This document shows positions 56,554-64,000 of a stretch of DNA of 64,000 nucleotides, piece by piece. How positions within the stretch are numbered: position 1 is the stretch's first letter; the number at the start of each line of letters is the position of its first letter. Source of the DNA: Candidatus Zixiibacteriota bacterium (lineage in GTDB: Bacteria > Zixibacteria > MSB-5A5 > GN15 > FEB-12). A model generated the notes under the pieces. That model saw nothing but the letters and a program-made list of their open reading frames with translations, searched no databases and was not told the origin of the DNA. The translations under genes were made by a program, and so were the position numbers. The stretch covers positions 555,550 through 619,549 of the forward strand of contig JAGNLV010000001.1 of NCBI GenBank assembly GCA_017999435.1. Direction: 5' to 3'.

Positions 56554-56931
56554 ATGAAACTCCTCTTCGTCGCCCTCGTCGTGGCCACCCTGCTGGCCGC
56601 CTTCTACTACTTCTTCGTCGACACCCTCACCCTGACTGAAATCGCCTCCTCCTCCGGCAACCGCACCGCGGCCGCGGCGGCCGCCCTCGTCAACTTCGAC
56701 ACCGGCCTCACGCGCTGGGATATCCGCCGCCTGTCCGACCGGGCGTCGGCTTGGGAGGAGCGCTGGCGCGCGCTGGACTCCCTCTCCGACCGCAGCGCGC
56801 GCCGGGCCGGGCGCGACTCGCTCGTCTCCGAAATGATGGCTGACCCCGCCTTCAAGAAACTCTCCGACCGCCTCGGAACTCTCGGCGAACGCTCGGCCGA
56901 GTCCATTCTCGAGTTCCTCTCCCGCCGCTGA
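56554..56931 (+). CDS. Single-pass membrane protein with helical domain, unknown function
   Basis: 125 residues. One N-terminal membrane helix (MKLLFVALVVATLLAAFYYF) is followed by a polar, Arg/Ser/Asp-rich helical region (about 50-125) probably outside the cytoplasm. ggag lies before the ATG at 56554; upstream in-frame residues look non-coding. No family recognised. It lies tail to tail with the response-regulator gene (56987) and 175 bases after the microprotein gene. Confidence 0.7.
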   Translation: MKLLFVALVVATLLAAFYYFFVDTLTLTEIASSSGNRTAAAAAALVNFDTGLTRWDIRRLSDRASAWEERWRALDSLSDRSARRAGRDSLVSEMMADPAFKKLSDRLGTLGERSAESILEFLSRR

Positions 56932-56986
56932 TCTCCCGGCTCCCGCTGGTCGGGTCCGTGCAATCCGCCCCCGCTCCCTCGCCCCC

Positions 56987-58318
56987 TCACCCGCGCTTCA
57001 GTTTCTCCCGCAGCGTCTTCCGGTCAATCCCGAGGATCTCCGCCGCCTTCGTCTTGTTCCCTCCGACCCTCGCGAGCACATTCCGGATGTACTCTCCCTC
57101 CACCTCCGCCAGCCGGCGCGCCACCCCCCCCTCCTTGGGCGCCGAATACCGCATCAGCGCGGGAAGGTCCGGGATATCGACCACATCCCGATCGCTCATC
57201 ACCACCAGCCGCCGCACCACATTCTCCAGTTCCCGCACGTTCCCCGGCCAGTTGTAGGTCCGAAAGACCTCGATCGCGCCGTCCGACAGCCGCGGCGTTG
57301 TCCGCCCCTGTTCGCCGGCGAACTTCTCGGCGAAATGCCGCGCCAGCACCAGCACGTCATCCCCCCGCTCGCGCAGCGGCGGCACCGCGATCGTGATCAC
57401 CGACAGCCGGAAGAAGAGATCTTCGCGGAAGAGATCCTTGCCGACGAGCACCTCCAGATCCTTGTTGGTCGCCGCGACTATCCGCACATCCACCCGCCGC
57501 GAGCGCGTCGCCCCGACCATGTACACCTCTCCGTCCTGGAGCACGCGCAGGAGCTTCACCTGCATCGCGAGGCTCGTCTCGGCGATCTCGTCCAGGAAGA
57601 TCGTCCCGCCGTCGGCGGTCTGGAAAAACCCCGCCCGCGATTCGTTGGCCCCCGTGAACGCGCCTTTGACGTACCCGAACAGCTCGCTTTCCAGGAGGCC
57701 CTCCGGGATCCCCCCGCAGTTGACCGGCACGAATGGTGCGGAAGCCCGCGGGCTGCGGTAGTGGATCGCCCGCGCCACCAGCTCCTTGCCCGTGCCGCTC
57801 TCGCCCGAAATCAGCACCGTCGCCGACGTCCCCGCCGCTTTCTCGATCGCCCGGAACACCCCGCGCAGCGCCGGCGAGTCCCCCAGGATCCCGAACTGCG
57901 CGTACTCGAGCGCCGCCGCCGGCGTCTCCGCCGTCCGCCGCGTCGACAACTTCCCCAGCGACCGCTTCACGGCCGCGAACAGCTCCTCGTCGGTGAAGGG
58001 CTTGACGAGATACTCCTCCGCGCCCGTCTTCATCGCCTCGATCGCCCCCGTCACCGAGGCGAACCCCGTCATCATCATGACCTCGGTGTCGCGAAGGTTC
58101 TCGCGCACGTGGCGCACGAGATCCAGCCCGCTCGCCCGCGGCATCTTGAGATCGGTGATCACCAGATCCACCGGCGTCGACTCCAAAAGCGCTGTCGCCG
58201 CCCCGACATCCGGCGCCGTGTACACCCGGTACCCCTTCGCCGTGAGGTTCCGCCGCACCACCTCCAGCGTGTCCGGCGCGTCGTCCACCACCAGAATCGC
58301 CGCCCGCTCGCCGCCCAT
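56987..58318 (-). CDS. NtrC-family sigma-54-dependent response regulator
   Basis: 443 residues. Receiver domain (1-120) with phospho-acceptor Asp56 (VITDLKMP); AAA+ domain with Walker A GESGTGKE, the sigma-54 contact motif GAFTGA and Walker B GGTIFLDE; C-terminal Fis-type helix-turn-helix (NKTKAAEILGIDRKTLREKL). It would drive sigma-54 promoters when phosphorylated by the kinase encoded just upstream. The start at 58318 lies one base after the kinase stop with gagggg upstream, so they are coupled. Target genes are not evident in the window. Confidence 0.95.
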   Translation of the reverse strand: MGGERAAILVVDDAPDTLEVVRRNLTAKGYRVYTAPDVGAATALLESTPVDLVITDLKMPRASGLDLVRHVRENLRDTEVMMMTGFASVTGAIEAMKTGAEEYLVKPFTDEELFAAVKRSLGKLSTRRTAETPAAALEYAQFGILGDSPALRGVFRAIEKAAGTSATVLISGESGTGKELVARAIHYRSPRASAPFVPVNCGGIPEGLLESELFGYVKGAFTGANESRAGFFQTADGGTIFLDEIAETSLAMQVKLLRVLQDGEVYMVGATRSRRVDVRIVAATNKDLEVLVGKDLFREDLFFRLSVITIAVPPLRERGDDVLVLARHFAEKFAGEQGRTTPRLSDGAIEVFRTYNWPGNVRELENVVRRLVVMSDRDVVDIPDLPALMRYSAPKEGGVARRLAEVEGEYIRNVLARVGGNKTKAAEILGIDRKTLREKLKRG

Positions 58319-58319
58319 G

Positions 58320-60077
58320 TCAGCGCCCCTCCCCGAGCTCATCCTCGCCCGTACGCCGCGGCAGCCGGACCGTGAACCGCGACCCCTTCCCCTCCTCGCT
58401 CTCGATCTCGATCGTCCCGCCGTGGGCCGCCACGATCCCGTTGACCACGGCCAGCCCCAGACCCGTCCCTTCGGTCACGCTCTTGGTGGTGAAAAACGGC
58501 TGCAGCGCTTTCGCCCGCACCCCCTCGCTCATCCCCACCCCGGTGTCGGCGACGCTCAGGATGACCGCCGCCGCCGTCGCCTCGGTCCGGATCGTGATGA
58601 ACCCGCCCTCCGGCATCGCCTGGATCGCGTTCACCACCAGGTTGACCAGCACCTGGTACAACTGGCTCGCATCCCCCGCGAGCTCCGGGAGGTCCGGCTG
58701 CAGTTCCCGCTCCAGGGCGATCCCCAGCCGCTCGCAGCGCGATTCGAGGAAATACAGCCCCTCCGTGATCACATCGTTCAGGTTGACCCGGTTCTTGCGC
58801 GGCGGCAGACGCCGCGCGAACAGCATGAGCCGCCGCACCACCTCGCGCGCGTGCAGCGCCGCCGCGATGATTTTGTCGATATCCTGCCGCGTCTGCCCGG
58901 TCAGCCCCGGCGCCTTCTTCGCCAGTTGCGCGAACCCCAGTATCCCCCCGAGCGGCTCGTTCAGCTCGTGCACCACCCCCGCCGTCACCTGCCCGATCGT
59001 CGCCAGCCGGTCCGCGTGGCGAAGCTGATCCAAAAGCCCGTGCACTTCCGCCGAGGCCTGCCGCTGCTCCAGAATCACCGCCACGTTCTCCGCCACCGTC
59101 TGCAGCAGCGTCTCCTCCTCCCGGAGAAACGGTCCGAGGTCGCGGGGGGGAAGATCCTCGGCGTAGGCCACCTCGACCAGCCCCCGCTGCCGGCCGCCGA
59201 ACCGGATCGGCGCGGCCAACCGCGCTCCCCGCTCGGGAAATCCCGCAGCCCCCGCCGTCCGCCCGTCGAACGTGATCCGCGCGCGCGCCGCCAGCGGGTG
59301 CCGAAAGGCCGCCGGCAGCAGTTCGATACACTTCTCGAGAAATTCCTCCGACGACACCTGCGGGTTCGCCGCCACCTGCGCCATTCCGTACAGGCACGTC
59401 ATCTCTTTGACCCGCTCGCGCAGATCGCGCCGCGCCTCCCGGTGCGCCAGCGCCGCCCCGATCACCGCCGCCGCCTCCTCCAGACAACCCATCGTCTCGG
59501 GTCCAAAGTGCCAGGTCTCCCGCGAACCCAGCACCAGCACTCCGCCCCGGTCGCGGTCAACCCGCATCGGCAGCACCGCCAGCGACCGCATAAGCTCCGC
59601 CCAGGCCCCGTCCGCTCCCCCGACACCCGCGAACAGCCGCGAGGTATCATCGATACTCACGGCTCCCCGCTCGGTCACCCGCGAGGCCGCCCGGTCGGCC
59701 GCCGGAGGCAGTTCACCCCCCGCCCGGCGCCCTGCCACGCCGGCGATAAGGGCTTCCAAAGGAGCGTCGCATTCCGCCCGCGCGTCTCCCCCAGCATGAT
59801 CTCCCGCTCCCTCGTCCTCCGCTGCCGGACCCCGCTCGTGCGTAAATTCGTCTCTGTCGCGCGTGTATCGCCAGCGCTCGACAGCGCCGTCCTTAACCAA
59901 CCGCAATTCGCCCAGCCCGCACGCCGCCGCATCGCACACTCCGCTGAGCGCCTCCCGCACAAACTCCCCTTGAGAAAGCTCCTGTTGCGAAAACGCAAGA
60001 AGATTGGCGATAAGCGTCAAATAGTTGCGATCGTTTTCGGATGGCCGCCTGTCTCCCGGCGGGGTATTTTGCCTCAT
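58320..60077 (-). CDS. Sensor histidine kinase with GAF-like domains
   Basis: 585 residues, no membrane helix. An N-terminal region and two GAF-like domains (about 20-220 and 240-345) precede a dimerisation domain with phospho-acceptor His370 in HELNEPLGG. The ATP-binding domain has NLVVNAIQAMP, DTGVGM and GTGLGLAVV. A soluble kinase sensing an internal signal through GAF domains is expected; no ligand residues are identifiable. It is the partner of the NtrC-type regulator that follows directly. Confidence 0.92.
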   Translation of the reverse strand: MRQNTPPGDRRPSENDRNYLTLIANLLAFSQQELSQGEFVREALSGVCDAAACGLGELRLVKDGAVERWRYTRDRDEFTHERGPAAEDEGAGDHAGGDARAECDAPLEALIAGVAGRRAGGELPPAADRAASRVTERGAVSIDDTSRLFAGVGGADGAWAELMRSLAVLPMRVDRDRGGVLVLGSRETWHFGPETMGCLEEAAAVIGAALAHREARRDLRERVKEMTCLYGMAQVAANPQVSSEEFLEKCIELLPAAFRHPLAARARITFDGRTAGAAGFPERGARLAAPIRFGGRQRGLVEVAYAEDLPPRDLGPFLREEETLLQTVAENVAVILEQRQASAEVHGLLDQLRHADRLATIGQVTAGVVHELNEPLGGILGFAQLAKKAPGLTGQTRQDIDKIIAAALHAREVVRRLMLFARRLPPRKNRVNLNDVITEGLYFLESRCERLGIALERELQPDLPELAGDASQLYQVLVNLVVNAIQAMPEGGFITIRTEATAAAVILSVADTGVGMSEGVRAKALQPFFTTKSVTEGTGLGLAVVNGIVAAHGGTIEIESEEGKGSRFTVRLPRRTGEDELGEGR

Positions 60078-60269
60078 GTGATCCGCCCCATTTTCCGCCG
60101 TGATACATCAAACACCGGGGATTTTATCCCCAGTACACACCGCCAATATATGTCATTCTCTCCTCAGGCGGGGAGAAAATTCACAATGCCTGCGCCCCAA
60201 CACCCGACCTGCGCAGAAAAACCGGAATGGAAGATCGTGAACTTTTTATCCCTTGCCTCTGTTATCCAA

Positions 60270-60302
60270 TATGACAAATATTAGACAATACTTAGATAGA
60301 CT
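60270..60302 (+). promoter_or_regulatory. Three 11-bp direct repeats, candidate CarH-type operator
   Basis: Units tatgacaaata, ttagacaatac and ttagatagact lie head to tail at 60270, 60281 and 60292. Aligned they read t-t/a-a/t-g-A-C/T-A plus four bases. As I recall, the Thermus CarH operator consists of three 11-bp repeats of the form nTnnACAnnnn; the second unit fits fully. It ends one base before the predicted ATG of the B12-binding regulator in AT-rich DNA. Confidence 0.55.
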
Positions 60303-60303
60303 G

Positions 60304-61248
60304 ATGGACGCGCTCTACCCCATACGTGTGGTCGCTGCCAAGACCGGCCTTTCCGCCCACCTCATCCGCATGTGGGAGCGGCGCTACGGCGCGGTCGAAC
60401 CCTCCCGCACCAACACCCGCCGCCGCCTTTACTCCGAAAGCGATGTCCGCCGGCTCACCCTGCTGCGGCGCGCCACCCAGGCCGGCGCCGCCATCGGCCA
60501 GATCGCCACCCTCCCGGAGGACGACCTCGAGAGCCTCGTCGCCTCCTACGAACAGCTCGGCGCCGTGCGCGGCGCCGGGGCTCCCGGACCGCCCGCACCC
60601 GGCTACTTTGTGAGACTCGCTCTCGAAGCCGTCGCGGACCTTGATGCCCGCCGGCTGGAGTCGGTTCTTCTGCAGGCTTCGGTCGCCCTCGGGCGAATCG
60701 TCCTGCTTCAGGAGGTCGTCATGCCGCTGCTGGACCGCGTGGGGACCGAATGGAGCGGCGGCCGCCTCAAGATCGCCCACGAGCACCTCGCCAGCTCCAC
60801 CCTCCGCTCCTTTCTCGGCCATCTCGCGGAGACAGCCGCCGCCGAGCAGGATGCCCCGCTGCTGCTCACCACCACCCCGGCCGGGCAGGTCCACGAATTC
60901 GGCGCTTTAGTGAGTACGGTGGCCGCCGCCTCGGTCGGCTGGCGCACCGCCTTCCTCGGACCGAATCTCCCGGCCGAAGATATCGCCGGCGCCGCCCGCC
61001 AGACCTCCGCGCGGGCCGTCGCCCTCAGCATCATCTACCCGCCCGATGATGCCCGCCTCGCCGATGAACTGCGCACCCTGCGCCGCCTGCTTGACCCCGC
61101 GGTCCGGATCATTGTCGGCGGACGCTCGAAGGACGGCTACCGGAGAACGCTCGCCGAGATCGGCGCCCTCGCCGTCGACAACCTCCCCGGTTTGATCGAG
61201 GGCCTCGATTCCTTGCGGGCAGCGTCCCCCTCCGATGGGGAGCGCTGA
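60304..61248 (+). CDS. MerR-type B12-binding light-responsive regulator (CarH/LitR-like)
   Basis: 314 residues from the chosen ATG. Residues 4-72 form a MerR-type winged helix (YPIRVVAAKTGLSAHLIRMW). Residues 100-180 form a four-helix cap with the W-x9-EH motif (Trp150, Glu160, His161), and 185-305 a cobalamin domain with the lower-ligand motif as GQVHEFG (His197). These are hallmarks of CarH/LitR photoreceptors, which use adenosylcobalamin and release DNA on light exposure. Ser151 takes the place of the His that follows this Trp in Thermus CarH. Starts at 60271 (ATG) or 60253 (TTG) are possible, but the homologous N-terminus favours 60304. A photolyase gene follows at once. Confidence 0.88.
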   Translation: MDALYPIRVVAAKTGLSAHLIRMWERRYGAVEPSRTNTRRRLYSESDVRRLTLLRRATQAGAAIGQIATLPEDDLESLVASYEQLGAVRGAGAPGPPAPGYFVRLALEAVADLDARRLESVLLQASVALGRIVLLQEVVMPLLDRVGTEWSGGRLKIAHEHLASSTLRSFLGHLAETAAAEQDAPLLLTTTPAGQVHEFGALVSTVAAASVGWRTAFLGPNLPAEDIAGAARQTSARAVALSIIYPPDDARLADELRTLRRLLDPAVRIIVGGRSKDGYRRTLAEIGALAVDNLPGLIEGLDSLRAASPSDGER

Positions 61249-62625
61249 GTGGCCGCCCCGGTCGATCCGCGGCGTGTCCGCGTCGTCCGCCCGGGCGAGC
61301 TGTCGGACGGACCCATCGTCTACTGGATGAGCCGCGACCAGCGCGCCGCCGACAACTGGGCTCTCCTCTACGCCGGGGAGATCGCGCTGCGCCGCCACCG
61401 GCCGCTCGCCGTCGTCTTCTGCCTCGCCCCCGCCTATCTCGACGCCGCGCTCCGCCAGTATGCATTCATGCTCCGCGGCCTCGAAGAAACGGCCGCCGAC
61501 CTCCGCCGCCTCGCCATCCCCTTCTTCCTCCTGGCCGGCGCTCCGCCCGACCGGCTGCGCGCGTTTGTCCGCCGCCACAAGGTCGGCCTGGTCGTCGCCG
61601 ACTGCTCTCCCCTCCGGATCAACCGGCGGTGGCTCGAGGAATTCGCGGCCGCCTCCCCCTGCCCGGTGCATCAGGTCGACGCCCACAACATCGTGCCGGT
61701 GTGGGAGGCCTCCGACAAACAAGAGTACGCCGCGTACACGCTCCGCCCCAAAATCCGCCGCCGGCTGCCGGAGTTTCTCACCGATTTCCCGCGCCTGCGC
61801 CGCCATCCCTTCGCCTGGCCCGGCGAACCTCCCCCGGTCGACTGGGCCGCCGCCCGCCGCTCTCTGCGCGTCGATCGATCCGTCCCCGAGGTCGACTGGC
61901 TCGCCCCCGGCCCCCGGGCCGCCTTCCGCCTCCTGCGCGCCTTCTTCGACCGCCGTCTCCACCTGTACGCCGATCACGGCCACGACCCCAACGTCGAAGC
62001 CCATTCCGACCTCTCCCCATACCTCCACTTCGGCCAGATCGCCCCTCAGCGCGTCGCCTGGAACGCCCAGCCCTTCGACCGCTCCATCCCCGCCCTGGAG
62101 GCGTTCCTCGAACAGCTCATCGTGCGTCGCGAGCTCTCCGACAACTTCTGCTGGTACAACTCCGCCTATGATTCGTGCGCGGCTTTCCCCGAGTGGGCCC
62201 GGATCACGCTTGAGGAACACCGTCGCGATCCCCGTCCCCGCCTCTACTCCCGGGACCAGCTCGAGGCCGCGCAGACCGATGATCCCCTCTGGAACGCCGC
62301 CCAGCGCGACCTGGTCATCGGGGGGAAAATGCACAGCTATCTCCGGATGTACTGGGCCAAGAAGATTCTCGAGTGGAGCCCGTCCCCCGAAGAGGCGCTC
62401 GCCGCCGCCGTCGCCCTGAACGACCGCTACGAACTCGACGGCCGCGACCCCAACGGTTACGCCGGCATCGCCTGGTGCATCGGCGGCGTGCACGACCGCG
62501 CCTTCGGCGCCCGCGACGTCTACGGCAAGATCCGCTGCCTGAGCGCCGCCGGCGCGCGGCGCAAGTTCGATGTCGCCGCTTACATCCGCGCCGGCAACCG
62601 CCGCACCGCCGGGAGGAATGAATGA
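61249..62625 (+). CDS. Class II deoxyribodipyrimidine photolyase
   Basis: 458 residues. Class II CPD photolyases start with a segment like GPIVYWMSRDQRAADNWALLYA, clearly present here at residue 20. The C-terminal FAD domain shows LSPYLHFGQIAPQR, ELSDNFCWYN, MHSYLRMYWAKKILEW and DPNGYAGIAWCIGG in the expected order. It repairs cyclobutane pyrimidine dimers in UV-damaged DNA using light. GTG start immediately after the regulator stop (no gap). The stop overlaps the next ATG, so three genes form one operon, probably controlled by the light-sensing regulator. Confidence 0.95.
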   Translation: MAAPVDPRRVRVVRPGELSDGPIVYWMSRDQRAADNWALLYAGEIALRRHRPLAVVFCLAPAYLDAALRQYAFMLRGLEETAADLRRLAIPFFLLAGAPPDRLRAFVRRHKVGLVVADCSPLRINRRWLEEFAAASPCPVHQVDAHNIVPVWEASDKQEYAAYTLRPKIRRRLPEFLTDFPRLRRHPFAWPGEPPPVDWAAARRSLRVDRSVPEVDWLAPGPRAAFRLLRAFFDRRLHLYADHGHDPNVEAHSDLSPYLHFGQIAPQRVAWNAQPFDRSIPALEAFLEQLIVRRELSDNFCWYNSAYDSCAAFPEWARITLEEHRRDPRPRLYSRDQLEAAQTDDPLWNAAQRDLVIGGKMHSYLRMYWAKKILEWSPSPEEALAAAVALNDRYELDGRDPNGYAGIAWCIGGVHDRAFGARDVYGKIRCLSAAGARRKFDVAAYIRAGNRRTAGRNE

Positions 62626-63092
62626 GGCTGCACACGCTTCAGCGCGAGCAGTTCGTCCCCCGCCCCCGCGACGAAGTCTTCGCCTTCTTCTCCCGCCCCG
62701 AGAACCTCCCGCGCCTCACGCCGCCCGCGCTGCGCTTTCGGATTCTCACTCCCCCGCCGCTCGACATGATGCCCGGAGCCCTCATCGACTACACCCTGCG
62801 CACCTTCGGCTTCACAGTGCGCTGGACCACCCTGATCGCCGCCTGCGACCCCCCCGCCCGGTTCGTCGATGTTCAGCTCCGGGGACCGTATGCGTTCTGG
62901 CACCACGCCCACGAGTTCGTGGCCGCCGAGGGCGGCACCCGGATCATCGACCGCGTCACCTACGCCCTGCCCCTGGGACCGCTCGGGCAGCTCGCCCATG
63001 CGCTGCTGGTCCGCCGGGCGCTGCGCCGCATCTTCGACTACCGCCGCGCCGCTGTCGACCGGCTCTTCCCCCCGCATCCCCTCCCGGACTAG
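62622..63092 (+). CDS. SRPBCC-family protein (COG4276-like)
   Basis: 156 residues. A Bet v1/START-like helix-grip fold: QREQFVPRPRDEVFAFFSRPENLPRLTPP opens it and a TRIIDRVTYALPLGPLG segment ends the sheet. Proteins of this branch often sit beside photolyase genes. Its ATG overlaps the photolyase stop (ATGA), so the two are coupled. It may carry a hydrophobic ligand; no catalytic residues can be named. Confidence 0.88.
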   Translation: MRLHTLQREQFVPRPRDEVFAFFSRPENLPRLTPPALRFRILTPPPLDMMPGALIDYTLRTFGFTVRWTTLIAACDPPARFVDVQLRGPYAFWHHAHEFVAAEGGTRIIDRVTYALPLGPLGQLAHALLVRRALRRIFDYRRAAVDRLFPPHPLPD

Positions 63093-63161
63093 CCGCCGCC
63101 CCCAAACGCCTCCGTGAACCCTTCCCCCGCGTTGTGCGTATTACCGCCAGGAGAACCACCG

Positions 63162-64000
63162 GTGACGACCGCTGACGACCACCTCGACCGCATCCGCCGC
63201 CACTACGGCGTGCGCGGCCTCAACGCCCGCATTCTCGCCCGCCTCGAGGAGTGCGGGCTGCGCCTCGATGCTTTGGGCCGCGACGATCTGGCGGACTTCG
63301 ACGAATTCCATGCCGGCGGTCGCGACGCCACCCGCGCCCTCGCCCGCGCCGCCGGCCTCCGGCCCGGCCTCGCCGTCCTCGACATCGGCTGCGGCCTCGG
63401 CGGTCCCGCCCGCACCCTGGCCGCCGAGTTCGCCTGCCGGGTCGTCGGCATCGACGCCACCGCTGACTACATCGAGGCTGCCCGCATGCTCACCGATCTG
63501 ACCCGCCTGGGCGGCCGCGTCCGCTTCGCCGTCGCCTCCGCCCCCGACCTCCCGTTTCCCGCGGCTGCCTTCGATGTCGTCTGGCTCCAGTTCGTCACCC
63601 CCAACATCCCCGACAAAGACGCCCTCCTGGCCGAGGTCCGCCGCCTGCTCGCTCCGGGCGGACGGCTCGCGATTCACGACGTGATGCGCGGGAGCGGCGA
63701 ACCGCTCGCCCTCCCCGTCTTCTGGGCCGAGGATGATTCGCTGAATGCGCTGGACTCCCCCGAGGACTTCGCCCGCCGCTGTAAGCGTGCCGGGTTGGCC
63801 CGCCTGGATTTCCGTGACGATTCGCCGGCGGCCCTCGCCTGGTTCCGCGCCGCCCTCGCGCCTGCCCGCCCGCCGGGCCCCAAGCGGCTGGGTCTGGGCC
63901 TTATTGTCCCCGGCGACGCCCGCACCAAGTCGGCCAACGTGCTGGCCAACCTGGAGTCCGGCCGGATCAGAATCTTTCTGGGAATTTTCTCCCGCGACGC
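63162..64000 (+). CDS. SAM-dependent class I methyltransferase (3' end outside window)
   Basis: The frame is open for 279 codons to the window end without a stop, so the gene is partial here. GTG start at 63162 with aggag about eight bases upstream. The SAM motif LDIGCGLGGPARTLA lies at about residues 72-86, then VGIDATADYIEAA (acidic loop), LPFPAAAFDVVW and LAPGGRLAIHD. This resembles the gamma-tocopherol/sterol/sarcosine-type small-molecule methyltransferases rather than protein or RNA enzymes. Gap to the SRPBCC gene is 69 bases, so it may belong to the light-responsive operon. The substrate is unknown. Confidence 0.85.
   Translation, partial: MTTADDHLDRIRRHYGVRGLNARILARLEECGLRLDALGRDDLADFDEFHAGGRDATRALARAAGLRPGLAVLDIGCGLGGPARTLAAEFACRVVGIDATADYIEAARMLTDLTRLGGRVRFAVASAPDLPFPAAAFDVVWLQFVTPNIPDKDALLAEVRRLLAPGGRLAIHDVMRGSGEPLALPVFWAEDDSLNALDSPEDFARRCKRAGLARLDFRDDSPAALAWFRAALAPARPPGPKRLGLGLIVPGDARTKSANVLANLESGRIRIFLGIFSRD

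Overview
The window is GC-rich chromosomal DNA (codons mostly ending in C or G) from a Gram-negative-type bacterium. The secreted proteins carry paired dockerin-like repeats ending in YLFRGGPAP, a style common in uncultured FCB-group lineages such as candidate phylum Zixibacteria. That taxon is an inference from memory, not a database result. No rRNA, tRNA, CRISPR array, prophage or insertion sequence was recognised.

Layout. 1-1075: repeats (dRS3/REP-like palindromes, a 16-bp tandem array) around a GIY-YIG nuclease gene. 1076-6136: a dihydrouridine synthase, then an FHA protein, a metallophosphoesterase and a CHASE2 Ser/Thr kinase as a signalling cassette. 6219-18293 (minus strand): a secreted subtilase with dockerin repeats, a DUF1573 protein, two signal peptidases, RseP, Dxr, a cyclophilin lipoprotein, an internally duplicated lipoprotein and a probable barrel protein. 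18549-22201 (plus): 3-hydroxyacyl-CoA dehydrogenase, acetate kinase and a DNRLRE lipoprotein. 22335-29469 (minus): two coupled DUF3857/transglutaminase proteins (one lacking its catalytic Cys), an S41 peptidase with a MarR regulator, and a second dockerin protein.

29831-32777 (minus) is the most novel region: a strong promoter, a long leader, a 33-codon peptide gene with two IIC repeats, a 12-bp hairpin, and two overlapping radical SAM/SPASM genes. It looks like a compact RiPP operon. Its promoter overlaps a divergent promoter facing hppD.

32996-43031 (plus) encodes phenylalanine/tyrosine catabolism: HPPD, homogentisate dioxygenase, an aminotransferase, an FAH-family hydrolase, a flavin-reductase-like protein, acetoacetyl-CoA synthetase, a long aromatic amino acid hydroxylase and pterin carbinolamine dehydratase. 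The converging minus-strand genes (43156-45715) supply the pterin cofactor: GTP cyclohydrolase I, a triple-domain PTPS fusion and a sepiapterin-reductase-like SDR. A homocysteine methyltransferase lies upstream. 47233-54110 (minus) holds an electron-bifurcating Stn-type transhydrogenase-like set (NuoE-like, NuoF-GltD fusion, HoxU/NuoG-like) with an FMN glutamate-synthase-like subunit and a Cys-rich small protein.

54584-64000: an M48 peptidase, two small proteins, an NtrC-type two-component system on the minus strand, then a divergent light-response operon (CarH/LitR-like B12 regulator, class II photolyase, SRPBCC protein) and a methyltransferase cut off by the window end.
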